Source: SSEF01 sp964398485 (GTDB lineage: Bacteria > Patescibacteriota > Minisyncoccia > Moranbacterales > UBA1568). From it: DNA of 64,000 bases. The stretch's first letter is position 1; every line of letters begins with the position of its first letter. The position numbers were made by a program, and so were the translations under genes. Shown here piece after piece: positions 49,585 through 56,478 of this stretch. The stretch lies in NCBI GenBank assembly GCA_964398485.1, contig CAYNMD010000001.1, positions 12,623 through 76,622 of the forward strand. The letters are read 5' to 3'. The notes under the pieces are model-generated. The model did not search any database. It had not been told where the DNA came from and saw nothing but the letters and a program-made list of their open reading frames with translations.

Positions 49585-50799
49585 ATGATAAGTACCCCAC
49601 GAGAGCCTCTGGCAGAGCGGCGGCGTCCTAAGGCGCTCGAGCAGTTTCTTGGGCAGGAAAAACTTCTGGGCAAAGGGGCCTATTTACGCCAGATGATAGA
49701 ACGCGATACGGTTCCCTCGCTTATTTTCTGGGGTCCTCCCGGCTCTGGCAAAACAACTCTAGCGAGGCTAATAGCTTCTGAGACATCAGCTCATTTTGTT
49801 TCGTTGTCGGCGGTTACCAGTGGGAAAAAAGATTTACAACAAGTTCTCGAACAGGCTGACGTGGCAAGGCGTCTTGGAGAACGGACGATTCTTTTTGTAG
49901 ATGAAATTCATCGTTGGAATAAGGCTCAGCAGGATGCTTTACTCCCTCAGGTTGAGAACGGTGTCGTTACTCTGATCGGAGCTACGACCGAAAATCCAAG
50001 CTTTGAGGTAAATGCTGCTTTACTTTCACGGGCTCGGGTGGTGGTCTTTACCAGACATACTGAAGCGACGACAGTAAAACTTCTTCATGACGCTCTCAGA
50101 GAGGATATATATCTCAGTAAAAAGGGCATTGTTTGTACTGAAGAGGGAATTGGTTTTATCGCCGCTTTATCAGGTGGGGATGCTCGTGCGGCTTATTCTC
50201 TCCTTGAGGCAGTAAGCGAAACAGGTAAGGAAATTACACCAGAGCTAGTGGGCGAAATCGCTGAAAGGTCACATCTTCTTTACGATAAAGGAGGGGAGGA
50301 GCACTACAATTTGATTTCGGCACTTCATAAAGCTATGCGAGGGAGTGATGCTGATGCGAGTCTCTACTACCTGGCTCGTATGCTCGAGGCTGGTGAGGAT
50401 CCGCTTTATATAGCTCGGCGCATTGTACGGTTTGCTTCCGAAGATATTGGCGTGGCCAATTCTTTGGCTCTCCCGCAGGCAGTGGCAGCCTTGCAAGCCT
50501 GCCAAATGCTTGGAATGCCGGAGTGTGAGGTACATTTAGCGCAAGCAGTAGTCTATATGGCTCTTTCCAAGAAATCAAATGCTCTTTATACCGCTTACGG
50601 TAAGGCTAAACAGGATGTCAGGGATTATCCTAATGAGCCAGTACCTCTTCATCTTCGTAATGCTCCCACCAAGCTTATGAAGACTCTCGAGTATGGTAAA
50701 GGATACAAGTATACGCCTGACTACAAAAACAAAAAAGAGGCCGAACAAGAGTATTTTCCTCAGAAGCTAAAAGGGAGAAAGTATTTGTCTCAGGTTTGA
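49585..50799 (+). CDS. rarA: Replication-associated recombination protein RarA (MgsA) AAA+ ATPase
   Basis: 404 residues. PLAERRRPKALEQFLGQEKLL, Walker A WGPPGSGKTTLARL, Walker B FVDEIHRWNKAQQDALLPQV, sensor 1 GATTENPSFEVN and the C-terminal tetramer domain with RMLEAGEDPLYIARRIVRFA and PLHLRNAPTKLMKTLEYGKG. RarA acts at stalled replication forks, related to clamp-loader ATPases. All motifs are present and the size is normal. Probably in one operon with xthA. Confidence 0.96.
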   Translation: MISTPREPLAERRRPKALEQFLGQEKLLGKGAYLRQMIERDTVPSLIFWGPPGSGKTTLARLIASETSAHFVSLSAVTSGKKDLQQVLEQADVARRLGERTILFVDEIHRWNKAQQDALLPQVENGVVTLIGATTENPSFEVNAALLSRARVVVFTRHTEATTVKLLHDALREDIYLSKKGIVCTEEGIGFIAALSGGDARAAYSLLEAVSETGKEITPELVGEIAERSHLLYDKGGEEHYNLISALHKAMRGSDADASLYYLARMLEAGEDPLYIARRIVRFASEDIGVANSLALPQAVAALQACQMLGMPECEVHLAQAVVYMALSKKSNALYTAYGKAKQDVRDYPNEPVPLHLRNAPTKLMKTLEYGKGYKYTPDYKNKKEAEQEYFPQKLKGRKYLSQV

Positions 50800-50820
50800 T
50801 TTTTTCGAAAAAACTTTTTT

Positions 50821-50849
50821 CTCCCTGAAAGAGGATATGTTTGCGGGCG
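50821..50849. repeat. Imperfect tandem structural element, copy 1
   Basis: CTCCCTGAAAGAGGA followed by TATGTTTGCGGGCG. 23 of 29 positions match copy 2 (50897-50925). Complementary T-rich and A-rich flanks (TTTTTTC/GTGAAAA) could enclose it in a stem. Confidence 0.55.
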
Positions 50850-50896
50850 TGAAAACAACAGGTCTTTTTATGAGTAATGTAACAAGAGAATTTTCT

Positions 50897-50925
50897 CTTC
50901 CTGAAGCAGGATAGCTTTGCGGTCG
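50897..50925. repeat. Imperfect tandem structural element, copy 2
   Basis: CTTCCTGAAGCAGGA followed by TAGCTTTGCGGTCG. TCCTG-AAG-CAGGA is a perfect small hairpin, and GAATTTTCTC before it pairs with GAGAGAAATTC after it. Copies start 76 bases apart. Confidence 0.55.
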
Positions 50926-50959
50926 AGAGAAATTCACTTGTTAAAGTTTAATTTTGGTT

Positions 50960-50999
50960 AAAAAAGAATCAAGGCGCTGCGAGTGATATCGCAAGCGCC
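50960..50999 (-). terminator. Intrinsic terminator of the 51035 gene
   Basis: GGCGCTGCGA (50973-50982) and TCGCAAGCGCC (50989-50999) form a stem with one bulge. On the minus strand it is followed by TTGATTCTTTTTT. Confidence 0.85.
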
Positions 51000-51034
51000 G
51001 AGATAGGAAGGGGTGATCTTGGTCGCGTTGGACC

Positions 51035-51244
51035 TTAATCGCCATCAGGATTCCAAAGACAGTGCCAGACCAGCCTTTCTACAGGCTTTTGTGGTGGTTG
51101 TGGAGCGTTTGGTTTATCAGCTTTCACAACTGATGCTTGTCCCTGGAGGGGTAATGTAGCGACGTGACTCGCGCTACTCACCAGGTGCCGGTATCCCGGA
51201 TTTTCCATGGCGAGGCGTTCTCGTAAGTTTGCTCCGTTGAGCAT
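51035..51244 (-). CDS. GC-leaning solitary small gene, hypothetical
   Basis: 69 residues. TTGGGAGAATGTG directly precedes the ATG at 51244, which is preferred over an in-frame ATG at 51481 because the latter would run through two hairpins. Content: ANLRERLAMENPGYRHLVSS, then ASHVATLPLQGQASVVKADK and a Pro-rich end (PNAPQPPQKPVERLVWHCLW). No family recognised and no membrane segment. It has a terminator, and a promoter 190 bases upstream, separated from it by the structured RNA at 51347-51430. Confidence 0.55.
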   Translation of the reverse strand: MLNGANLRERLAMENPGYRHLVSSASHVATLPLQGQASVVKADKPNAPQPPQKPVERLVWHCLWNPDGD

Positions 51245-51271
51245 CACATTCTCCCAATTGTTGCACAAATG

Positions 51272-51312
51272 AAGAAGCCGGTTCCTTAAGGGGGGAGACC
51301 GGCTTCTTTTTG
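51272..51312 (+). terminator. Hairpin with plus-strand terminator character
   Basis: AAGAAGCCGGT (51272-51282) and ACCGGCTTCTT (51298-51308) form a perfect 11-bp stem, followed on the plus strand by TTTGC. No plus-strand gene ends here. In the minus direction it would form a hairpin in the leader of the 51035 gene, just before its ribosome binding site. Confidence 0.6.
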
Positions 51313-51346
51313 CTTTCGAAAGTGGAATTCTAGCGTCTACATTCAA

Positions 51347-51430
51347 GGGCAAAAACAAAACGGTCTCCTTCGCTCCAGAGGAGGAAGGTGCACATAAGAC
51401 CCATAAAGATGCGACCGTTTTGTTGCATAT
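51347..51430 (-). ncRNA. Candidate structured small RNA or attenuator, about 84 nt
   Basis: Starts just below a consensus-like minus promoter (51437-51465). Stem ACAAAACGGTC / GACCGTTTTGT (51413-51423 with 51355-51365) followed by TTTTGC on the minus strand makes an intrinsic terminator, and inside is a second hairpin CCTTC-CTCC-TCT-GGAG-C-GAAGG. The RNA could end here as a small RNA or work as an attenuator for the 51035 gene. It also contains a possible leaderless 32-codon reading frame (51330-51428). CCTTCCTCC is complementary to a strong Shine-Dalgarno sequence but lies in a hairpin. Confidence 0.5.
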
Positions 51431-51436
51431 GGGAAA

Positions 51437-51465
51437 AGTATAAAAACTCTCAAAGAGGATGTCAA
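51437..51465 (-). promoter_or_regulatory. Promoter of the small RNA / 51035 gene leader
   Basis: On the minus strand TTGACA (51460-51465), 17-base spacer, TATACT (51437-51442). Diverges from the plus promoter at 51507. Confidence 0.8.
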
Positions 51466-51506
51466 ATAGGTTTTTGGTCATATGAGTATTGTTTTGGAGT
51501 AATTAT

Positions 51507-51535
51507 TTGACATACCAAAAAAAGTGTGTTACCAT
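51507..51535 (+). promoter_or_regulatory. Promoter of the 51644-52089 gene pair
   Basis: TTGACA (51507-51512), 17-base spacer, TACCAT (51530-51535). The leader is about 100 bases and begins with a strong hairpin. Confidence 0.75.
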
Positions 51536-51577
51536 CCTCAAGCGGTTCTCGGCCAAGCTAGAGGCGAGAGCTTGAGG
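51536..51577 (+). other. 5' leader hairpin of the 51644 gene
   Basis: CCTCAAGC (51536-51543) pairs perfectly with GCTTGAGG (51570-51577), and TTCTCG with CGAGA inside. It lies at the predicted transcript start, where it could stabilise the mRNA. Confidence 0.6.
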
Positions 51578-51643
51578 TGATGGAGCTGATGGAAATCAGT
51601 TTTGTCTATACAACGAACCCGTCAATTTAGGAGATGTGCAAAC

Positions 51644-51907
51644 ATGACGGATCAACGATTGGGCGGATTCTGCCCGCGAGTACTTGGGGCTTTTCTGCTC
51701 AAGGCGGAGGCTTTTCTTCGGAGTTCGGAGAGTGTCTATAGCGGCCTCCTCAAGATCGCCGAAGAGGTGGCGGCATACAACTTGGCCTATGCGACTGTCC
51801 TCATCAAGATGGCCCGGGGTTCCCCCCTCTGCCAAAGCTGGTTCTTCTATGCTTTCGAGAAGATGGTCTACACGGCGATGGCTTCTCCGAGTCGGTTGAA
51901 ATCATGA
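51644..51907 (+). CDS. GC-rich island gene, small hypothetical protein
   Basis: 87 residues. TTTAGGAGATGTGCAAAC precedes ATG, so the site AGGAG fixes the start at 51644 rather than an in-frame start at 51602. Mildly amphipathic helical text (FCPRVLGAFLLKAEAFLRSS, LLKIAEEVAAYNLAYATVLI), ending LCQSWFFYAFEKMVYTAMAS. No clear membrane span or family. Its last four bases overlap the next start (ATGA), so the two are translationally coupled. Codons are GC-rich compared with bcp and rarA. Confidence 0.65.
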   Translation: MTDQRLGGFCPRVLGAFLLKAEAFLRSSESVYSGLLKIAEEVAAYNLAYATVLIKMARGSPLCQSWFFYAFEKMVYTAMASPSRLKS

Positions 51908-52089
51908 AGTCGAAGCTCACAGAGGATGAGGCTTGGCGACTCGCTCGATTGATCGCTGGTCTGAAGCGTGCCGGAAGAGGTGCCAAGGCCACAAGGCTTT
52001 CCGCGATGCTTCAACCGCTAGCCTGTAGGCGTTTCAAGCCTTCCAATAGCCATGGCGTCAAGACCCGTCTGAGGACCCGCCCTCGCTAA
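51904..52089 (+). CDS. Very basic small protein, coupled to the 51644 gene
   Basis: 61 residues with an excess of Arg and Lys: EDEAWRLARLIAGLKRAGRG, then the C-terminus FKPSNSHGVKTRLRTRPR. Probably binds nucleic acid or is bound to its acidic partner, but that is inference. Overlaps the upstream gene by four bases. The terminator at 52121 closes the unit. No family recognised. Confidence 0.6.
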   Translation: MKSKLTEDEAWRLARLIAGLKRAGRGAKATRLSAMLQPLACRRFKPSNSHGVKTRLRTRPR

Positions 52090-52120
52090 CCTGTACGTTC
52101 TCGGCAAGGCCCGAGATCAA

Positions 52121-52164
52121 GAGACCCTGCTGCGCATTGTCGTGGTAGGGTCTCAAAATTTTTT
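52121..52164 (+). terminator. Intrinsic terminator of the 51644-52089 unit
   Basis: GAGACCCT (52121-52128) and AGGGTCTC (52147-52154) form a perfect stem, followed by AAAATTTTTTAT. A smaller hairpin CTCGG/CCGAG lies just before. Confidence 0.88.
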
Positions 52165-52194
52165 ATGCTACACTAAGGTCTGAACTTTTTATTT

Positions 52195-52668
52195 ATGCCA
52201 TATCCAGCCCTGAGAAAAATAGCTCCAGATTTTTGCCTCTTAGATCAGGAGGGGAAAGAACATACTTTGAAGCAATATCGCGACCGATGGGTTATTCTCT
52301 ATTTTTACCCAAAAGATGATACGCCAGGCTGTACGGTCGAAGCTTGTAGTTTTCGGGATAACTTCGCAGCACTCAGGCGATCCGGCGTTGTTGTGTTGGG
52401 TGTTTCGGTGGACCCGGTGAAAAAACATGCCAAGTTTGTCGAGAAATATGATCTCCCGTTTACGCTACTCGCTGATGAAGAGAAAACAGTGGTCAATCTC
52501 TACGGTGTGTGGGGGAAGAAAAAATTTATGGGCCGTGAGTATATGGGGACCAATCGAGTATCATTTCTTATTGATCCCAAGGGGAAGCTCGTCAAAATTT
52601 ATGATTCAGTGAAGCCAGCCGAACACGTAGAAGAAGTTCTCTCTGATATGAAATCACTCAATAAATAG
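52195..52668 (+). CDS. bcp: Thioredoxin-dependent peroxiredoxin (BCP/PrxQ type)
   Basis: 157 residues. APDFCLLDQEGKEHTLKQYR and YFYPKDDTPGCTVEACSFRD contain the peroxidatic Cys and, five residues later, the resolving Cys typical of atypical 2-Cys PrxQ/BCP enzymes, which reduce peroxides using thioredoxin. The C-terminal GTNRVSFLIDPKGKLVKIYD completes the fold. TACACT lies about 22 bases before the ATG. Likely an important oxidant defence in a cell with few such enzymes. Four bases before pepA. Confidence 0.95.
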   Translation: MPYPALRKIAPDFCLLDQEGKEHTLKQYRDRWVILYFYPKDDTPGCTVEACSFRDNFAALRRSGVVVLGVSVDPVKKHAKFVEKYDLPFTLLADEEKTVVNLYGVWGKKKFMGREYMGTNRVSFLIDPKGKLVKIYDSVKPAEHVEEVLSDMKSLNK

Positions 52669-52672
52669 AGCT

Positions 52673-54046
52673 ATGAGATTTTTTGTTACTGATACCAAAC
52701 CTGTTGATGTTGTGGTACAACTCGTCTCCGGTTCAGCCGAGTACTTTATCCGGGAAGGCAAACAACTTACGCTCGTGCTTGGTTTTGGGGAAAAAGACAA
52801 GCTTACTTTGAGAGTCCTGCGCTTGTTGGTTCGTAAGGCGGTACAGAGTATCAAGCAGAAACAGTGTCGAGAGGTAGGATTTGTTCTCCCTGAGTGGCAG
52901 ATCGGTCCATTTTCAATGAATGAAGAAGAGTTGGGGGAGATGTTGGTAGTCAACGTACTTTTGGCAAACTACGCATTTCATTCTTATAAAACTCCTCCAA
53001 AAGAAGGATTCCCTTCTCTCGAGAAGGTGTATTTTTTCGGTGCTCAGAACAAGAAAGTTTTTATTGACGTAATCAAAAAAGCCCAGATTATTGGTGAGGA
53101 GGTTAATAGGGCCCGATCGATCGCCAATGAGCCAGCAGGCAACATGACACCCGAACACTTGGTGCACCATGCCAAGCGTTGTCTTGAAAAACTCCCTATC
53201 AGAGTAACGGTATTTGATGAGAAACGACTGATCAAGGAAAATATGGCGGGAATACTTGCTGTGGGTAAGGGATCAGAGGCCAAGCCTCGTTTTATTGTTG
53301 CCGAATATCGCCAGGGTAAAAAAACAGAGGCGCCTATCGTACTTATCGGTAAGGGGGTAACGTTTGATTCTGGTGGTATCAATCTCAAGCCTTCCGATGC
53401 TATTTTGGGGATGAACATGGATATGTCTGGGGCTGCCACTGCTCTCCATGTTCTCTCTGCAGTTGCTCGACTCAAAATAAAGAAGAATATTATCGTTCTT
53501 ATTCCAGCAGTAGAGAATATGATCTCTGGGCGCAGTTATCGTCCTGGAGATATTATTCGCACGGCGTCTGGCAAGACTATCGAAGTGCAGAATACTGATG
53601 CTGAGGGACGAATTATTCTTGCTGATGCTCTTCATTATGCAAAGCGTTATAAGCCGGGCTTAGTTATTGATGTAGCTACACTGACTGGTGCAGCTATGGT
53701 TGCATTGGGGGAGCGAGCTGCAGCACTTTTTACTGAGGATGAAAAACTTGAGAGTACCTTGCGTCATATTGGTATGTGGGTGGGCGACCCAGTTTGGCCG
53801 ATGCCACTTTGGGATGAATACCTCGAAGATATTCGGGGGATTTATGCTGATATTGGTAATGTAGGAACCACTCGATATGGTGGGGCGGTTACGGCAGCCA
53901 TTTTTTTGAAACAGTTTGTTGATTATCCCTGGGTTCATCTCGATATCGCACCGAGAATGACAGCGACCGCCAGTGAACAACTTGCAAAGGGATCTCTTGG
54001 TGCAGGCGTCCAACTTATAGTACGATTCTTGTCGGCTAAACAATAA
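52673..54046 (+). CDS. pepA: Leucyl aminopeptidase, M17 family
   Basis: 457 residues. Two-zinc M17 exopeptidase with GKGVTFDSGGINLKPSDAIL, then MNMDMSGAATALHV (Lys, Asp), and NTDAEGRIILADALHYAKRY (signature), ending in GVQLIVRFL. ANEPAGNMTPEHL is also typical. It releases N-terminal amino acids from peptides in the cytoplasm, consistent with a scavenging lifestyle. In E. coli PepA also binds DNA at cer sites, but nothing here shows that. Follows bcp closely and precedes the small coiled-coil gene by 13 bases. Confidence 0.95.
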   Translation: MRFFVTDTKPVDVVVQLVSGSAEYFIREGKQLTLVLGFGEKDKLTLRVLRLLVRKAVQSIKQKQCREVGFVLPEWQIGPFSMNEEELGEMLVVNVLLANYAFHSYKTPPKEGFPSLEKVYFFGAQNKKVFIDVIKKAQIIGEEVNRARSIANEPAGNMTPEHLVHHAKRCLEKLPIRVTVFDEKRLIKENMAGILAVGKGSEAKPRFIVAEYRQGKKTEAPIVLIGKGVTFDSGGINLKPSDAILGMNMDMSGAATALHVLSAVARLKIKKNIIVLIPAVENMISGRSYRPGDIIRTASGKTIEVQNTDAEGRIILADALHYAKRYKPGLVIDVATLTGAAMVALGERAAALFTEDEKLESTLRHIGMWVGDPVWPMPLWDEYLEDIRGIYADIGNVGTTRYGGAVTAAIFLKQFVDYPWVHLDIAPRMTATASEQLAKGSLGAGVQLIVRFLSAKQ

Positions 54047-54059
54047 ACCTGTAGGAGAT

Positions 54060-54239
54060 ATGTCTTCTCGATACTTGGATACTAAGGCTATTGAACGAGA
54101 GCTCGAATCTGCTTTGGAGGAATTTCAGATTGCTATACAGGAAATTGAGCAAAGAACGGGTGATTTAGAGCGAGACTTTATTCAAGCTCTTGAGGCAGAA
54201 AAAATTAAAACGGTAAAAAAGAAACTTGGAACGGTATGA
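54060..54239 (+). CDS. Small coiled-coil protein paired with the JAMM-like gene
   Basis: 59 residues: MSSRYLDTKAIERELESALE, then a Glu-rich helix to EAEKIKTVKKKLGTV. TAGGAG six bases before ATG supports translation. Almost entirely helical with a heptad-like pattern and no cysteine. The stop (TGA 54237-54239) overlaps the next start (ATG 54236), so its product and the JAMM-like protein are probably made together and may interact; the latter also begins with a coiled coil. No family recognised. It is just short of usual gene-finder limits and easily overlooked. Confidence 0.7.
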   Translation: MSSRYLDTKAIERELESALEEFQIAIQEIEQRTGDLERDFIQALEAEKIKTVKKKLGTV

Positions 54240-55567
54240 GTCGCCTTGAAGATTTTTCTGAAGTAGCTTGTGATGAGGAAATAGAAAAGAATTTTTCATT
54301 GGAGCAAAGTCGATCCCTGAGTGTTTTGCAGAAGATTCTAGAAGAAATTGAGATTCTCCAGCAGGAAGGTAAGTCTCCTATAAAAAAAAGATTGGAAACA
54401 ATAATAAGGGGGTTAGTATCTGACGAAGAAGTACAGAGAATTAAAGAAAAGATAGGCTATTTTGATCGATTGGCAGCAATAGAAAAACAAAGGGAAGGAG
54501 CTCAAATAAAACTCCGAGAGCGGATGCGTCGAGTGCTCCTTTCAGTGGTGACAGCTGCTACGCTTCAGGGTGTTCCGAGCAAGGCTGAGGTTACCCCGGC
54601 CACTGCCAAAGTGGTCGTGGCTAGTCAAAATTCTACAGAGGCGAGTGAGTCAGTCAGTCTTTCTGAAAAATTGCGTTCCCCAGAACTTACTCATCAAGAT
54701 ATTTTTGATACCCAGTCACCTCTTAATGTCACATCAAAAAAACTGAATAAAGAGTCTCTTTCTCCCGGAGAGTTGGTAATAGTGCATGAACTAGCTAAAA
54801 AAGTACGAATGAGTAAGGAGGAATGGGCGGTAGTTTTAGGTAAAAATACGACTGGTCGTCTGACCTTTGAGTTATTTCGAGGTACCGAAGATGGTATATT
54901 TTTTTCTCTCGAGTCTATGAGGAAAATGGGTGTGACACGTTTTGATGTTGCGCACACACATCCTCTTTCAGCTGAAGATCTAGAGAGCCATGATCATGAG
55001 CTAGGTACCCACAAGCGTTTCCTTTATCCTCCGAGTGCAACTGATATCAGAACCTGTCTGGTGAATCAAAACCCCTTTAAAGTACACCGAGTAATTGATG
55101 CTAGTGGAATGTGGGAATATCAGTGTGATAGACAGAGTCCTCTTGTGGTTGAAACTGTAACCTCTTTGCAACGTTTAGGAGAAACCTTCGATCAGTTGAG
55201 TCAAGAACATAAGCTGACAACTAAAGAGAAACAACAGTTATTGAGAATAGTAGAAACTTTGTATACTAACTCATTTGCGGTAGTTGCTTTGGCCCAATAC
55301 TTTACTGCTCTTGAGGAACGTTATCCTGGAATAGATGCGGCAGGGACACGAGCTCTCAATGAGCATGCTGAACGAGTCAAAAAACTGTCTGTTGTCTTGA
55401 TGTCCAATGACTTATACGTCGAGTGGATTAGGAGAAATATGAATAAGTGGACAGACAGTGAGTTAGCTACACGTCTGCAGTTCTTTGTGCAAGAGGTTGA
55501 AAAAAATGGAATATTTATGTCGTATACTCCTTTTAAAGAACTGCCAAAACGAGAGGGGGAGAAATAA
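54236..55567 (+). CDS. JAMM/MPN-like putative metalloprotease with coiled-coil N-terminus
   Basis: 443 residues. Residues 15-95 form a charged coiled coil; 100-115 is a hydrophobic stretch (VLLSVVTAATLQGVPSKA). The middle domain has EEWAVVLGKNTTGRLTF, then FDVAHTHPLSAEDL (His near 240 and 242) and YPPSATDIRT (Ser near 267, Asp near 270): this HxHP...(P)SxxD pattern is the JAMM zinc site, though the spacing between His and Ser is longer than the usual 7-10 residues (an insertion with further His and Asp). JAMM proteins are isopeptidases or RadC-like enzymes; substrates unknown here. The C-terminal 150 residues are helical. Coupled to the 59-residue gene. Confidence 0.6.
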   Translation: MSRLEDFSEVACDEEIEKNFSLEQSRSLSVLQKILEEIEILQQEGKSPIKKRLETIIRGLVSDEEVQRIKEKIGYFDRLAAIEKQREGAQIKLRERMRRVLLSVVTAATLQGVPSKAEVTPATAKVVVASQNSTEASESVSLSEKLRSPELTHQDIFDTQSPLNVTSKKLNKESLSPGELVIVHELAKKVRMSKEEWAVVLGKNTTGRLTFELFRGTEDGIFFSLESMRKMGVTRFDVAHTHPLSAEDLESHDHELGTHKRFLYPPSATDIRTCLVNQNPFKVHRVIDASGMWEYQCDRQSPLVVETVTSLQRLGETFDQLSQEHKLTTKEKQQLLRIVETLYTNSFAVVALAQYFTALEERYPGIDAAGTRALNEHAERVKKLSVVLMSNDLYVEWIRRNMNKWTDSELATRLQFFVQEVEKNGIFMSYTPFKELPKREGEK

Positions 55568-55577
55568 GACGTAGATT

Positions 55578-55613
55578 AACTACTCTGCCTGGTTCTTGTC
55601 AGGATGGGTAGTT
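55578..55613 (+). other. Hairpin after the JAMM-like gene
   Basis: AACTACTC-TG-CCTG (55578-55591) pairs with CAGG-AT-GGGTAGTT (55600-55613). There is no T-run, so termination is uncertain; its 3' half overlaps the promoter of the candidate RNA. Confidence 0.5.
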
Positions 55614-55623
55614 ATGGTAGAAT
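55596..55623 (+). promoter_or_regulatory. Putative promoter of the candidate RNA upstream of mraZ
   Basis: TTGTCA (55596-55601), 16-base spacer, TAGAAT (55618-55623). Confidence 0.45.
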
Positions 55624-55629
55624 TAGTAT

Positions 55630-55748
55630 GTCATCCTTCCACGTAAGTATCCATCATCTTTGGTTTGACGCCCCTAGATTTTGGTCCATATCTTGTGGAA
55701 GGACCGACACTCGCGAGCAGGCCACGCAACGACGCGGCCGCTTTTTTA
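55630..55748 (+). ncRNA. Candidate structured RNA upstream of mraZ, about 120 nt
   Basis: The 450-base gap before mraZ has no convincing gene. It contains TCCTTCCAC (55634-55642) and its perfect complement GTGGAAGGA (55695-55703), then a terminator-like GC-A-GGCC / GGCC-GC hairpin with six T (55717-55747). With the promoter just upstream this makes a defined short transcript. Alternatively it is a long leader of mraZ that is partly terminated. No known RNA family is recognised. Confidence 0.4.
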
Positions 55749-55913
55749 TTTACCGAAAGAACAAGTTTGTATTTTTTCTCTGGAGCACTCTTTTTATGGA
55801 AGGTGTTTTTTATTTTTTCTAGGAAGTTGTCTTGGAATTGGATGATAGACGATCTCCATTCTTTCGGGAAAGAAACCCTTTGTTCAAGCCAATGTTGCGT
55901 TCTGTACGAGAGT

Positions 55914-55959
55914 GGTATAAAATGGTGATTAAGGACAGAAAAGTGGTGAAAAGTGGTGA
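55914..55959 (+). promoter_or_regulatory. MraZ operator repeats and mraZ promoter
   Basis: GTGGT at 55914, TGGTG at 55925, GTGGTG at 55945 and again at 55955 are spaced by about one or two helical turns (10, 21 and 10 bases). Repeats of TGG(G/T)G-type spaced by 10 bases are the known MraZ binding site upstream of the dcw cluster. TATAAA at 55918-55923 with TTGCGT upstream may be the promoter, so bound MraZ would block it. Confidence 0.75.
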
Positions 55960-56016
55960 TTTTCACGTAAAAACTTTATCTGCCCGGCTTTCACTTCTCA
56001 TTTCTCGAGGACGCTT

Positions 56017-56451
56017 ATGTTCATCGGTGAGTACCAACATTCCATCGATCCCAAGAAGCGTCTCGCTCTTCCATCGAAGTTTCGAGGAGAGCTTGGGAGT
56101 CGAGTCATTGTTACTCGAGGCCTCGACGGTGCCCTTATTATTTATCCGATGAAAGTGTGGGAAGAACTAGCTGCAAAACTTGGCAGTCTTCCTATCGGAG
56201 AAAATGGGAAACGTAGTTTTACGAGACTGATGCTTGCAGGGGCGAGTGATGTCGAACTTGACGGACAAGGAAGAGTGCTTCTTCCTGAATACCTCAAGGA
56301 ATCTGCGGGTCTCAAAAAAGAGGTGACGGTAGTTGGTCTCTATAACCGATTGGAAATTTGGGACAGTGCTCAGTGGAAGCGATACAAACACCAAGCTGAA
56401 AAAAATACCGAAAAAATTGCCAACGAACTTGGGGCACTCGGTATTTATTAA
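56017..56451 (+). CDS. mraZ: Transcriptional regulator MraZ
   Basis: 144 residues, normal length. Two SpoVT/AbrB-like repeats: MFIGEYQHSIDPKKRLALPS continuing KFRGEL, and the second with DVELDGQGRVLLPEYLKESA. The protein forms octameric rings that bind the repeats upstream of its own gene and repress the dcw cluster. First gene of mraZ-rsmH-ftsL-ftsI-murF. Weak CGAGG site before ATG. Confidence 0.96.
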   Translation: MFIGEYQHSIDPKKRLALPSKFRGELGSRVIVTRGLDGALIIYPMKVWEELAAKLGSLPIGENGKRSFTRLMLAGASDVELDGQGRVLLPEYLKESAGLKKEVTVVGLYNRLEIWDSAQWKRYKHQAEKNTEKIANELGALGIY

Positions 56452-56478
56452 GGCAGTACACGAGTACCTCGAAAACTT

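Noticed and set aside
50821..50925. CRISPR array
   Set aside because: Only two diverged copies, unequal arms and no cas genes; elements fold individually and are not identical repeats with spacers.
55665..55928. Reading frame of 87 codons in the gap before mraZ
   Set aside because: It runs through a terminator-like hairpin, T-runs and the MraZ repeats, lacks a start signal, and its text shows no protein pattern.
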